DNA of 64,000 bases. It comes from an uncultured Collinsella sp. (GTDB taxonomy: Bacteria; Actinomycetota; Coriobacteriia; Coriobacteriales; Coriobacteriaceae). Positions 35,390-46,238 of this stretch are shown in pieces. A model generated the notes under the pieces. It was not told the DNA's origin, searched no databases, and saw only the letters and a list, made by a program, of their open reading frames with translations. Within the stretch, counting starts at the first letter, position 1. Every line of letters begins with the position of its first letter. Location of the stretch: positions 20,857 through 84,856 of the forward strand of contig CANNOC010000010.1 of the NCBI GenBank assembly GCA_947507155.1. Direction: 5' to 3'. Made by a program: the position numbers and the translations under genes.

Positions 35390-36853
35390 TTACTCGTCGT
35401 GCTTATCCTCGTGACGAGCGGCGGCGCGGGCTTCGTGGATGCCCTTGATTGCGGCATGGCGAGCCGTGCGGGCATCATGGATGGCGTCGCGAGCCTCGGC
35501 GGTCGTCGCCTTGGCAGAGCGTAACTTGGCGGCCAGATCGGGGTTGGTTTCGGCGACCGCGGTGATCGCGGGACCGTCGAGCTCCTCTTGCGTGGGCTCG
35601 GCCAAAAAGTCGATAGCATACTGGGCTGCCACCATGGAGCCCTTGGCCAGCACGCTCTCGTCGATCTTGTAAAAGCAGGAATGTTGGGCGTACGTGGCGC
35701 CAATCTTGGGGTTGCGCGTACCTACAAAGGCGAGCACGCCCGGTACGCGGCGCAGGTACTCCGAAAAATCCTCGCCCGAAAGCGTGCCGCGATAATGGCC
35801 TTGACCGGCGGGACCCAGACACTTAATTACAGCCTGACGGCAGCGCTCGCTCGAGCCCGCGTCGTTTTCGACCTTGTAGTTGGCGATGGTGTAGTCGGTG
35901 AGCTCTGCCTCGGCGCCCAAGGCGGCCGCGGTATGCTCCACGATGCGGCGCATAAGTTCCGGCATTTCCTCGTGGGTTGAATTTCCGTAGGTGCGCACCG
36001 TGCCGGCGAGGTAGGCCGTGCCGGCGATAACGTTGCGCGCGGTGCCGCCATGCAGCTCGCCGACGGTGATGACGGCCGGCTCGTAGGGGCTTATCTCGCG
36101 CGAGACGATGGTCTGCAGGGCGTTGACAATCTCGGCGGCAACCATAACGGCGTCGTGGCCGCGCTGGGGCATGGCGCCGTGGCACGAGGTACCGCGGACA
36201 TCGATGCGGAACCAGTCGGTATTGGCCATGCGCGGGCCGGGCTCGCAGCTTACGGTGCCGGCGTCGACCTCGCTCCAGATGTGCGCGGCGTAGGCACCAT
36301 CGACGCCGTCGAGCACGCCCGTGCCGATCATGAGTTTGGCGCCTTGGCCGTTTTCCTCACTGGGCTGGAAGACGATGCGGACCTCGCCGTGGATGTCGTC
36401 TGTCATATGGCGCAGAATCTGCAGCGTGCCGAGCATCATGGCGATGTGGCAGTCGTGGCCGCAGGCGTGCATGCAGCCCTCGTTGACGCTGGAGAAATCC
36501 TCGCCGGTCTGCTCGGTGACGGGCAGGGCGTCGATATCCGCACGCAGCAGGATGCGGCGGCGCGGCGTGCCGTCCTCGCGATAGGCGTCGGGCGCGGTGC
36601 CGCGAAGGGTCGCCACCAGGCCCGTCTTAAGGGGACGCTCGTAGGGGATATTCATGGCGTCGAGCTGGTTGGCGATGTCAGAAGTCGTGCGCTCTTCGGC
36701 GAGGCTCAGCTCCGGGTGCTTATGGAAGTGCCGACGCTGCTTAATGATGTAGGGTTCAAACTCGGCGGCGATATCTTGGATGGCTGCGGTGACGTCGTCA
36801 GCCGCGCGAGCCTCGGTCGCCGCCATAATCTGCTGTGCCTTGGTCTTCGTCAT
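35390..36853 (-). CDS. M20 family amidohydrolase/peptidase
   Basis: QRRHFHKHPELSLAEERT, LLRADIDALPVTEQTG, MHACGHDCHIAMMLG, GEDFSEYLRRVPGVLAFVGTRN. Start MTKTKAQQ. Confidence 0.9.
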   Translation of the reverse strand: MTKTKAQQIMAATEARAADDVTAAIQDIAAEFEPYIIKQRRHFHKHPELSLAEERTTSDIANQLDAMNIPYERPLKTGLVATLRGTAPDAYREDGTPRRRILLRADIDALPVTEQTGEDFSSVNEGCMHACGHDCHIAMMLGTLQILRHMTDDIHGEVRIVFQPSEENGQGAKLMIGTGVLDGVDGAYAAHIWSEVDAGTVSCEPGPRMANTDWFRIDVRGTSCHGAMPQRGHDAVMVAAEIVNALQTIVSREISPYEPAVITVGELHGGTARNVIAGTAYLAGTVRTYGNSTHEEMPELMRRIVEHTAAALGAEAELTDYTIANYKVENDAGSSERCRQAVIKCLGPAGQGHYRGTLSGEDFSEYLRRVPGVLAFVGTRNPKIGATYAQHSCFYKIDESVLAKGSMVAAQYAIDFLAEPTQEELDGPAITAVAETNPDLAAKLRSAKATTAEARDAIHDARTARHAAIKGIHEARAAARHEDKHDE

Positions 36854-37009
36854 GGTCGATTTGCTCCTTGCTGGGTTGATCGCAAAATCGTACAGGCTCT
36901 CTCCAGTATGCCACCTGCCGCTAGGGCTGGTAAAGTTGCCGTTTGCCGCTTGGGGTTTTGTTGCAAGGGCGGGGGAGTACACTCGGGGGTGTTGAATTTC
37001 CTGCCAGAG

Positions 37010-38659
37010 ATGGGGATGCCCATGCAACATATCGATCGGATTATCCGCTCCAAGAACGTCTTTACCGCGCAAGACGGCATCGATACCGCCCGCGAGCTGG
37101 CGATTGCCATCGCAGGCGACCGTATCGTCGCAGTCGGTGCGCCCGATGACGTGATCGCCGCCGCGCCTGCCGCTACGCCGGTGGTCGATTACGGCGAGCA
37201 GTTTGTCTGCCCCGGTTTCCATGACGCGCACCTGCACTTCTTCCATACCTCGGTTGGCTCCTCACCTTATATGCTCATGGATATGGGCACGTCAGAGGCG
37301 GCGCTGGTGCAGCACGCGCTCGAGTTTTCCCAGGATCTGCCTAGTGACGCTTGGGTTGTGACGCAGGGCTGGCGCGATTACCGTTGGGATCCGCCCGAGC
37401 ATCCTACCAAGGCGTCGCTCGATGCGGCATTCCCCGATCGTCCCTGCGTTATGTATTCGGGCGACGGGCACACGCTTTGGCTCAACAGCCGCGCACTCGA
37501 GGCGCTCGGCGTCACTCGCGACAGCGAGCCGCCAGCGGGCGGCAGTTACGACAAGGATGCAAACGGCGAACTCACGGGCATTGCTCACGAGGCGGCTGCC
37601 ATGCAGCTGCTACCGCGCTGCCTTGAGTGGCTGGGGGAGGATCGCATCGCAAGCGCTTACGCCGATCAAATGAGGCGTATGGCCGAGCAGGGCATCACCT
37701 CGATCTGCGATATGTCGCTCATGCCCATGCCGGGCTGCGATTTTATCCGCGACGACGTCTACGACAAACTGCAGGCAGCCGGCAAGCTGGGCATCCGAGC
37801 CCATCTGTTCCCCACGCTGCTGGATGACCAGTCGCGCTTGGAAGAGTTGCAGACCCGCTACGCGAACAACGCGCTGCTCTCGGCGCCTGGTTTTAAGCAG
37901 TTTTTCGACGGCGTGTCGAGCGAACACACGGCCTATCTCACCGAGCCCTATACCAACCTGCGCTTCCCGGGCGACCAGGGCCGTCTGACGGTTCCTGCCG
38001 AGCGTATGCGCAAGCTGGTCCTCGCTGCCGCGGAGCGCGGTCACACCGTGCGCATCCACGTCATCGGCGACGGTGCCATCCATGCCGCGCTCGATATCTT
38101 TGAGGAGGCCGCGGAACTGTACGGCCTGCCCCAGCACGGCCATAACACGCTCGAGCATCTGGAGAACCTCTTGCCCGAGGACATCGATCGTCTACGCAAG
38201 CTTAACGTCGTTGCCTCGAGCCAGCCCTGTCACATTACACTCGACCCGGGTGGACCGGAGCGCGACCTGGGCCTGGAGCGCAGCCGCATCATGTGGCCGT
38301 TCGCAACCTATAAGCAGCGCGGCATTCGACAAGCCTTCGGCACCGATAGCCCCATCACAGCTGTTACAAGCATGAACGTGCTCTACACGGCTATCACGCG
38401 CCAGGACCCCAAAAGCCACTGGCCCGAGGGCGGCTGGCTGCCGAGCGAGCGCATCGATGCAGCAACAGCCCTGCGCAACTACACCCTGGGCAGCGCGTAC
38501 GCAGCGGGCGACGAGCAAAACCTCGGCAGCTTGGAGCCCGGCAAGTATGCCGACCTGGTAGTCCTGGACCAAAACCCGCTCACCGTTGACCCCCAAGAAC
38601 TGCAAGCCACCAAGGTTCAGGCCACCTACCTGGCAGGTAACTTGATTTACGAGCGCTAA
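37010..38659 (+). CDS. YtcJ-like amidohydrolase family protein
   Basis: VDYGEQFVCPGFHDAHLHFFHT, VMYSGDGHTLWLNSRALEALGV, IHVIGDGAIHAALDIFE, TLEHLENLLPEDIDRL, GTDSPI. Start uncertain among clustered ATGs. Confidence 0.87.
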   Translation: MGMPMQHIDRIIRSKNVFTAQDGIDTARELAIAIAGDRIVAVGAPDDVIAAAPAATPVVDYGEQFVCPGFHDAHLHFFHTSVGSSPYMLMDMGTSEAALVQHALEFSQDLPSDAWVVTQGWRDYRWDPPEHPTKASLDAAFPDRPCVMYSGDGHTLWLNSRALEALGVTRDSEPPAGGSYDKDANGELTGIAHEAAAMQLLPRCLEWLGEDRIASAYADQMRRMAEQGITSICDMSLMPMPGCDFIRDDVYDKLQAAGKLGIRAHLFPTLLDDQSRLEELQTRYANNALLSAPGFKQFFDGVSSEHTAYLTEPYTNLRFPGDQGRLTVPAERMRKLVLAAAERGHTVRIHVIGDGAIHAALDIFEEAAELYGLPQHGHNTLEHLENLLPEDIDRLRKLNVVASSQPCHITLDPGGPERDLGLERSRIMWPFATYKQRGIRQAFGTDSPITAVTSMNVLYTAITRQDPKSHWPEGGWLPSERIDAATALRNYTLGSAYAAGDEQNLGSLEPGKYADLVVLDQNPLTVDPQELQATKVQATYLAGNLIYER

Positions 38660-38676
38660 CCCCACATCCACACCTC

Positions 38677-38733
38677 AGTTGCGGTGAAATAGTCCCTAAA
38701 ATCGGCCTTCAAGCCCAAAAACAGGAACTATTC
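38677..38733. repeat. Intergenic inverted-repeat element
   Basis: agttgcggtgaaatagtccct / aggaactattccaccgcaact, 21-nt arms with 2 mismatches. Confidence 0.75.
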
Positions 38734-38847
38734 CACCGCAACTTAAAAGAGCGCGTCCCAACAACGTGCCCCTATCTTGTGCATTCCATCCGCATCGCCA
38801 TTTTGCTGCACTGACTTCTCTGAATTCCGGGCCCTAGTTAGTCAACC

Positions 38848-38984
38848 TGGCTCCCGGGGCGGACCGGAGGGCATGAAGTTTGTCGCGAGTTCCGCACGCA
38901 AAGGAAAGCACTTAATGTGCTTTCCGTCTTGCGCAGGACTGTAGAGCAGCAAACTTCATGCCCTCCGGTCCGCCCCGGGAGCCA
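38848..38984. repeat. Nested long-arm palindrome A (upstream of groES)
   Basis: 35-nt perfect arms tggctcccggggcggaccggagggcatgaagtttg / caaacttcatgccctccggtccgccccgggagcca, with internal hairpin ggaaagcac-ttaat-gtgctttcc. Confidence 0.93.
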
Positions 38985-39152
38985 CTTCTAAGTTATCCCC
39001 CGGCATTCAGAAAATCTAAGTGCCAAAAAATAAGATTTTTTGACTCCGTGTTGTATAACCCGCCATTCGTGGGTACCATTCAACGCGTACGCAAACAAAA
39101 AAGGGTTAATTCGCGTGGTATAACCGCGCGGCCCAAAAAGGAGGAGACAAGC

Positions 39153-39446
39153 ATGTCGTCTTTGAAGCCGCTTGCAGATCGTGTTCTGGTCAAGCCCGAC
39201 GAGGCCGAGCAGAAGACCGCTTCTGGTCTGTATATCGCCAGCAACGCTCAGGAGAAGCCGCAGCGCGGCACCATCGTTGCCGTGGGCGCCGGCAAGGTCA
39301 ACGACAAGGGTGAGCGCATCCCCATGGACGTCAAGGTTGGCGACGTTGTCATCTACGGTAAGTTCGGTGGCAACGAGGTCAAGGTCGACGGCGAGAAGTA
39401 TCTGCTGATGCGCGCCGACGACATCTACGCTGTCGTCGAGGCCTAG
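39153..39446 (+). CDS. groES: Co-chaperonin GroES
   Basis: LKPLADRVLVKPDEAEQKTASGLYIASNAQEKPQRGTIVAVGAGK...GDVVIYGKFGGNEVKVDGEKYLLMRADDIYAVVE. Confidence 0.97.
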   Translation: MSSLKPLADRVLVKPDEAEQKTASGLYIASNAQEKPQRGTIVAVGAGKVNDKGERIPMDVKVGDVVIYGKFGGNEVKVDGEKYLLMRADDIYAVVEA

Positions 39447-39464
39447 TCTCGTCAGAATCTCTGA

Positions 39465-41180
<1,716 letters not shown>

Positions 41181-41206
41181 GGCCGACAAGGTCTAGAAAT
41201 CCCACC

Positions 41207-41351
41207 GGGGATCCGGGGGCGTGACGGGGGTTTCTCTCCGGAACGTCCTCGGACATGCAAAGAGGCTCCGCATCGCGCTTCGCGCTGCGGAGCCTCTTTG
41301 CGTCCTGCGGAATGTTCCGGAGAGAAACCCCCGTCACGCCCCCGGATCCCC
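41207..41351. repeat. Nested long-arm palindrome B (downstream of groEL)
   Basis: 38-nt perfect arms ggggatccgggggcgtgacgggggtttctctccggaac / reverse complement at 41314-41351; inner 16-bp hairpin gcaaagaggctccgca / tgcggagcctctttgc. Confidence 0.95.
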
Positions 41352-41555
41352 TGCGTTTACGGCCTTGAGGTCGGCGTGGGCGGAGATCGTGGCTGATGGG
41401 GATACATGTCCCGGTCGCTGTTTCGCGCTTTGCGCGAAAGGCGCGTTACTTTGGGATGGGTGGGGAACGTGGTTGTTGCGGCAACTGATCCCCGCCATAA
41501 ATTACCCTCGGCATACTTGCGCGAAAACCTGCCCGTGCTACACTTGCAATTGCTG

Positions 41556-41737
41556 TTTCAGGGCGGGGTGAAATTCCCCACTGGCGGTAAATCGGGCGGT
41601 GCCAAAGGGGTGCCGTGGCGCAGGCGAGGTGTCTGCGACCGTGCCGATGAGTCCGCGACCCGTGCGTGTGTTGGTTCGCACGCCGGCTGAACTGGTGAGA
41701 TCCCAGTACCAACGGTTAGAGTCCGGATGAAAGAGGC
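41556..41737 (+). ncRNA. FMN (RFN) riboswitch
   Basis: cagggcggggtgaaattccccactggcggt...gagtccgcgac...tgaactggtgagatcccagtaccaacggttagagtccggatgaaagagg matches the RFN consensus. Confidence 0.96.
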
Positions 41738-41747
41738 AGGTGATCTT

Positions 41748-42338
41748 ATGTCTGAACAGTCGCAGCATATCCATTTTGAGAACACGAATAGGTGGAGCAC
41801 CAAACAGCTCGTTACCATGGCGTTGATGTGCGCCTTGGGCGCCCTGTTTATGTACGTGCAGCTGCCCATTCTTCCTTCGGCGCCGTTTTTGACCTATGAC
41901 CCGTCGCTGGTGCCGGCGATGGTGTGCGGATTTGCGTATGGCCCCGGTGCTGGTACCGCTGTTGCCGCTATGGCGATCGTTATTCATGCGCTCACTACGG
42001 GTGACTGGGTCGGCGCGCTTATGAATCTGGTTGCCACGCTGGGCTACATTCTGCCCGCGGCTATTGTCTACCAGAAGATGCATACCTATAAGGGTGCCGT
42101 GATTGGCCTGGTGCTCGGCGTTATTGCTGCTACGGCGTTGTCTATGGTCGCAAACCTTACCATTGGCGTATGGTTCTGGTATGGCTCGGTCGATGTGATC
42201 GCCCCACTCATGATTCCTGCCGTGCTGCCGTTCAACCTTATCAAGACCGTGCTCAACTCGGTGTTGACGCTCGCGGTGTACAAGGCGGTCTCTAATCTCA
42301 TCACGCCCAAGAAGGACCAGGTCAAAGGCCGCGCATGA
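41748..42338 (+). CDS. ribU: ECF transporter S component, riboflavin type
   Basis: Downstream of the FMN riboswitch; LVTMALMCALGALFMYVQLPILPSAPFLTYDPSLVPAMVCGFAYGPGAGTAVA. Confidence 0.9.
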   Translation: MSEQSQHIHFENTNRWSTKQLVTMALMCALGALFMYVQLPILPSAPFLTYDPSLVPAMVCGFAYGPGAGTAVAAMAIVIHALTTGDWVGALMNLVATLGYILPAAIVYQKMHTYKGAVIGLVLGVIAATALSMVANLTIGVWFWYGSVDVIAPLMIPAVLPFNLIKTVLNSVLTLAVYKAVSNLITPKKDQVKGRA

Positions 42339-44239
42339 TTGAGTGTCGGGGCGTTTCCTTTAGCTATGACGGTGCCGCGCCGGCACTCGACGGCGTCGAT
42401 CTGAACATCGAGGATGGCGAGTTTTTCTGCATCCTTGGTGGCAATGGGTCGGGCAAGTCGACGTTTGCCAAGCATCTGAATGCACTGTTGCAGCCCGATG
42501 CGGGCACGGTACGCGTCAACGGCATGGATGCGTCCGACCCCGAGCTGGTCTACGACATTCGTTCGACCGCGGGCATGGTATTCCAGAATCCCGATGACCA
42601 GCTGGTGGCAACGCTTGTCGAAGATGACGTTGCGTTTGGTCCCGAAAACCTTGGCGTGCCGTCGGCGCAAATTGCGCGGCGCGTACGCGAGGCGCTGAAG
42701 GGTGTGGGCCTGGTGGGCTTTGAGCGTCACGAGACCCATGCGCTTTCGGGCGGCCAAAAGCAGCGCGTGGCGCTTGCCGGCGTGCTCGCCATGGAGCCGC
42801 GCGTGCTCATTTTGGATGAGGCTTCTTCGATGCTCGATCCACGTGGACGCAAGGGCCTCATGAAGGCTTGCCACGCGTTGCACAATCGTGGCATGACCAT
42901 CGTGATGATTACGCACTTTATGGAAGAGGCCGCCGAGGCCGATCGCGTTGCTGTCTTTCAAGCGGGTCGCGTTGCCATGCTCGGTAAGCCCGAGGAAATC
43001 TTGACGCGGGCGGACGAACTTGCGCAGCTCAACCTGGATATGCCGGTGTCGTGCTGCCTAGGTAGGGCACTTCGTGAGAAGGGCGTTTCCGTTTGCGCGC
43101 AGGTGCGCGAGGCAGATATGGTCGCCGAGATTGCACAGGCTTATGCCGAACGGAGCGGGACGGACATCGCAGGGCAGCCTTCCGCATCCGATTCTCATGT
43201 GCTTGACAATGGATCCTCTGCGGCCGACGGGATAGCCGCGTCGGAGCCCGTTATCGAGATTTCGCACCTCTCGCATAGTTACTCGCTGAGCGCCCGCGAG
43301 CGCCGTCGATGGCGCAAGCGCTCGACCACTGCGGACGCATCGAGCAAACAAGCTCTTTGGGGCAACGATCCAAACAGCCCCTGGGCGCTACGTGATGTTT
43401 CGCTGACGGTGCGTCGTGGCGAGTTTCTGGGACTGGCGGGTCATACCGGCTCGGGTAAATCGACGCTGGTTCAGCATCTCAACGGGTTGATTCGTCCACA
43501 GGAGGGAAGCGTTTGTGCACTGGGGCTCGACCTATCAAACAAGAAAGACGCCGCCGCGGTTAAGGCCAAGGTCGGCGTGGTGTTTCAGTATCCCGAGCGC
43601 CAGCTATTTGCCGAGACCGTGGCGCAGGACGTGGCGTTTGGCCCGCGCAACCTTGGTCTGCCGCAAGACGAGGTTGCGCGCCGTGTCGCGTCATCGCTTG
43701 CGCGCGTTGGCCTCGACCTTGCCGCGATAGGCGACAAGAGCCCCTTTGAGCTTTCGGGCGGCCAGCAGCGCCGCGTGGCGTTTGCCGGCGTGCTCGCTAT
43801 GGAGCCCGAGGTCCTGGTACTCGATGAGCCCATGGCAGGCCTCGATCCGGCTGCGCGCAGGGATTTCCTAGGGCTTATCGATCGACTCCATCGCGAGGGC
43901 CTGACCGTTGTCATGGTTTCGCACAGTATGGATGACCTGGCAAATTGTTGTGATCGCATTGTTGTGATGAACGAGGGCGCCGTGTTTGCCGAGGGAACGC
44001 CCGCGCAGGTTTTTGCGCATGCGGACGAGCTCAAGTCAATCGGCCTGGGCGTTCCTGCCGCCCAGCGTATGGCGCTGGCGCTCGCACAGGCCGGTGTGCC
44101 GCTCCGCTGCGACAAGCTTTATGCGGTTGAGGCGCTGGCCGACGAGCTGGCCGGCTTGCTGCTGGGCTGCGCGGACGTGCCTTTGAGGGTTCCGTGTCAG
44201 GCTGGTTCCAAGGCGCCCACGCGAGAGGAGGGCTGCTAA
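42335..44239 (+). CDS. ECF transporter energy-coupling ATPase, two ABC domains fused
   Basis: Two Walker A (GGNGSGKST, GHTGSGKST), two signatures (LSGGQKQRV, LSGGQQRRV), two Walker B motifs in a 634-aa ORF. Confidence 0.93.
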   Translation: MIECRGVSFSYDGAAPALDGVDLNIEDGEFFCILGGNGSGKSTFAKHLNALLQPDAGTVRVNGMDASDPELVYDIRSTAGMVFQNPDDQLVATLVEDDVAFGPENLGVPSAQIARRVREALKGVGLVGFERHETHALSGGQKQRVALAGVLAMEPRVLILDEASSMLDPRGRKGLMKACHALHNRGMTIVMITHFMEEAAEADRVAVFQAGRVAMLGKPEEILTRADELAQLNLDMPVSCCLGRALREKGVSVCAQVREADMVAEIAQAYAERSGTDIAGQPSASDSHVLDNGSSAADGIAASEPVIEISHLSHSYSLSARERRRWRKRSTTADASSKQALWGNDPNSPWALRDVSLTVRRGEFLGLAGHTGSGKSTLVQHLNGLIRPQEGSVCALGLDLSNKKDAAAVKAKVGVVFQYPERQLFAETVAQDVAFGPRNLGLPQDEVARRVASSLARVGLDLAAIGDKSPFELSGGQQRRVAFAGVLAMEPEVLVLDEPMAGLDPAARRDFLGLIDRLHREGLTVVMVSHSMDDLANCCDRIVVMNEGAVFAEGTPAQVFAHADELKSIGLGVPAAQRMALALAQAGVPLRCDKLYAVEALADELAGLLLGCADVPLRVPCQAGSKAPTREEGC

Positions 44240-45039
44240 TGGAGGCGTTCTCATTTGGCAGCTACTATCCCGGGGATAGCGCGGTGCATCGCCTGGATCC
44301 GCGTACTAAGTTGCTCCTAGGTTTCGCATTTCTGATCACCGTGCTCACCGTCGGAAGCTTTTGCGGGCTGGTTCCGGTCGCAATGTTTGTGGTCCTGGTC
44401 TATGTCGTGGCCCGGGTGCCGTTGCGTCGGGTCCTATCATCGATGGCACCACTGCTGGCGATTGTCGTGGTAGTCGCGGTGCTCAACTTGTTTTCCGATC
44501 AGAGCGGCCGCATTTTGTGGCAGCTTGGCTTTTTGCAGGTGAGCGAGGGCTCGCTGCGTTCTGCGGCGTTTGTGGCGTGCCGCCTGACGTTGATGATGGC
44601 CGGCATGAGCGCCATTACACTCACCACGCCGACGCTCGACCTCACCGCGGGCTTTGAACGTCTACTCGCACCATTTGCGCGCGTGGGGCTTCCGGCGCAC
44701 GAGCTCGGCATGATTATGGGTATCGCGCTGCGGTTTATGCCGCAATTTGCCACCGAGATGAAACAGACGGCCGATGCACAGGCAAGCCGCGGCGCGCGCG
44801 TGACGGGCGGTCCGCTCGGCGGTGTGCGCATGCTCGGCAGTGTGGCGATTCCGCTGTTCACCGGTGTGTTCCGTCATGCCGAGACGCTTTCGGCCGCCAT
44901 GGATGCGCGTTGTTATCACGGCGAGCAGGGACGCACGCGTCTGCATGCGCTTGCGTTTGGCCGGGGGGATGTACTGGCAGCGCTGGCGATGGCGCTGCTG
45001 GTGACATGCGTTGTCGTTATCAATCTTCAACTCTTCTAA
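44239..45039 (+). CDS. ECF transporter T component
   Basis: TAATG overlap with the ATPase; SFGSYYPGDSAVHRLDPRTKLLLGFAFLI...QTADAQASRGARVTGG. Confidence 0.9.
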   Translation: MEAFSFGSYYPGDSAVHRLDPRTKLLLGFAFLITVLTVGSFCGLVPVAMFVVLVYVVARVPLRRVLSSMAPLLAIVVVVAVLNLFSDQSGRILWQLGFLQVSEGSLRSAAFVACRLTLMMAGMSAITLTTPTLDLTAGFERLLAPFARVGLPAHELGMIMGIALRFMPQFATEMKQTADAQASRGARVTGGPLGGVRMLGSVAIPLFTGVFRHAETLSAAMDARCYHGEQGRTRLHALAFGRGDVLAALAMALLVTCVVVINLQLF

Positions 45040-45069
45040 GCTCGATTCGAGCACAAGAAAGGGGTCTCC

Positions 45070-45516
45070 ATGACCGACATCGATCGCACGGCTCAGCTCG
45101 AGCGCGCCTGCTCGTATCTCAGGCGCATTCCGGCGTGGTATCTTGCCACGACCGATGCGAGCGACGGGCATCAGCCCCGCGTGAGGCCGTTTTCGTTTGC
45201 CATGGTCGATGACGGCAAGCTGTGGTTTTGCACGTCGCGCGACAAGGACGTATGGGCGGAGTTGAGCGCGAATCCCAAGTTTGAGGTATCGGGCTGGAAG
45301 CCGGGGGAGTGCTGGATCGTGTTAACCGGTGAGGCCGCGCTCGAGGACGATGCATTCGTGAGCGACAAGGTGCGCCAAGCGGGCTTTAAGCACATGGTGG
45401 GCATTGGCGAGCAACACGATAGCGCCAACGATGGCCGCCTTGCATTCTTCTCGGTCCGCAATATCGCCGCACGGTTCTGCGATATCGACGGCAGCGAAGA
45501 GCGCCTCGAGCTCTAA
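45070..45516 (+). CDS. Pyridoxamine 5'-phosphate oxidase-family (FMN-binding) protein
   Basis: IPAWYLATTDASDGHQPRVRPFSFAMVDDGKLWFCTSRDKDVWAEL. Confidence 0.85.
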   Translation: MTDIDRTAQLERACSYLRRIPAWYLATTDASDGHQPRVRPFSFAMVDDGKLWFCTSRDKDVWAELSANPKFEVSGWKPGECWIVLTGEAALEDDAFVSDKVRQAGFKHMVGIGEQHDSANDGRLAFFSVRNIAARFCDIDGSEERLEL

Positions 45517-45518
45517 TT

Positions 45519-45534
45519 TCCCAAATTGACTACC
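45519..45534 (-). repeat. Partial dispersed repeat R2 copy
   Basis: tcccaaattgactacc, exact reverse complement of a 16-nt R2 segment. Confidence 0.45.
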
Positions 45535-45570
45535 CATTCCAAAAAGACTGGTCAGGCGACAGGAGGAAAC

Positions 45571-45981
45571 GTGGACGGATTGAATACGGTGCTGGAGTAT
45601 CTGACGTCGGTGCCGGCGTGGTATCTGGCGACGAGCGTGGGCGGGCAGCCGCATGTGCGTCCGTTCTCGTTTGCGCAGATTCAGGACGGCAAGCTGTGGT
45701 TTGTGACAGCGCGCACCAAAGATGTGTGGCAGGAGCTGCTGCAAAACCAGCGCTTTGAGGCCACGAGTTGGTGGCCGGGCCATGGCTGGCTCATCTTGCG
45801 CGGGCGTGCCGGCTTGGATGACCGGGCTTTAGACGAAATGCGCGAAGTCGGGTGGAAGCATCTAGAGCACCTGGGCGAGCACTATGAGGGGCCTAACGAC
45901 CCCGCGCTCGTCTTCTTTAGCGTCGAGGATCCCGAGGCATTTATCTGCAATCACGACGAATGGGTGCCGGTTGAGCTCTAG
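45571..45981 (+). CDS. Pyridoxamine 5'-phosphate oxidase-family protein, paralogue of the 45070 gene
   Basis: GTG start after aggagg; VPAWYLATSVGGQPHVRPFSFAQIQDGKLWFVTARTKDVWQEL. Confidence 0.85.
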   Translation: MDGLNTVLEYLTSVPAWYLATSVGGQPHVRPFSFAQIQDGKLWFVTARTKDVWQELLQNQRFEATSWWPGHGWLILRGRAGLDDRALDEMREVGWKHLEHLGEHYEGPNDPALVFFSVEDPEAFICNHDEWVPVEL

Positions 45982-46017
45982 CCAGCTGGCTCATCCTAAC
46001 AACTTAGTTTTCGCATG

Positions 46018-46078
46018 GGCGGACCCTGTGTTGCCCGGCACCGTAAGGAGTGCCGGTCAATACGGGGCCCGCTCTATT
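46018..46078 (+). terminator. Nested hairpin, probable terminator before argC
   Basis: gcggaccctgtgttgcccggcaccgtaaggagtgccggtcaatacggggcccgctctattt. Confidence 0.5.
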
Positions 46079-46116
46079 TGTCAATTCCTTCAAGCGAATG
46101 TGTCGGGAATGTTTCA

Positions 46117-46153
46117 ATGCATGAACATGCAAGCTATTTACGTATTCATGCAT
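46117..46153. promoter_or_regulatory. Candidate operator upstream of the arg cluster
   Basis: Perfect 9-nt inverted repeat atgcatgaa / ttcatgcat separated by 19 nt; ARG-box identity not established. Confidence 0.35.
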
Positions 46154-46238
46154 CTTTTGGTGCTAAAGTTTCAACCCACCTCATAATGACCGCTGCAAAA
46201 TGCGCATCGGTGCATAAATCGCAGACAAGGAGTCTGAT

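Noticed and set aside
36050-37009. First ~320 codons of the 869-aa plus-strand ORF
   Set aside because: Antisense to the M20 amidohydrolase; true amidohydrolase start is near 37010.
38985-39152. Expected CIRCE (HrcA) operator upstream of groES
   Set aside because: No TTAGCACTC-N9-GAGTGCTAA-like palindrome found by eye; not reported.
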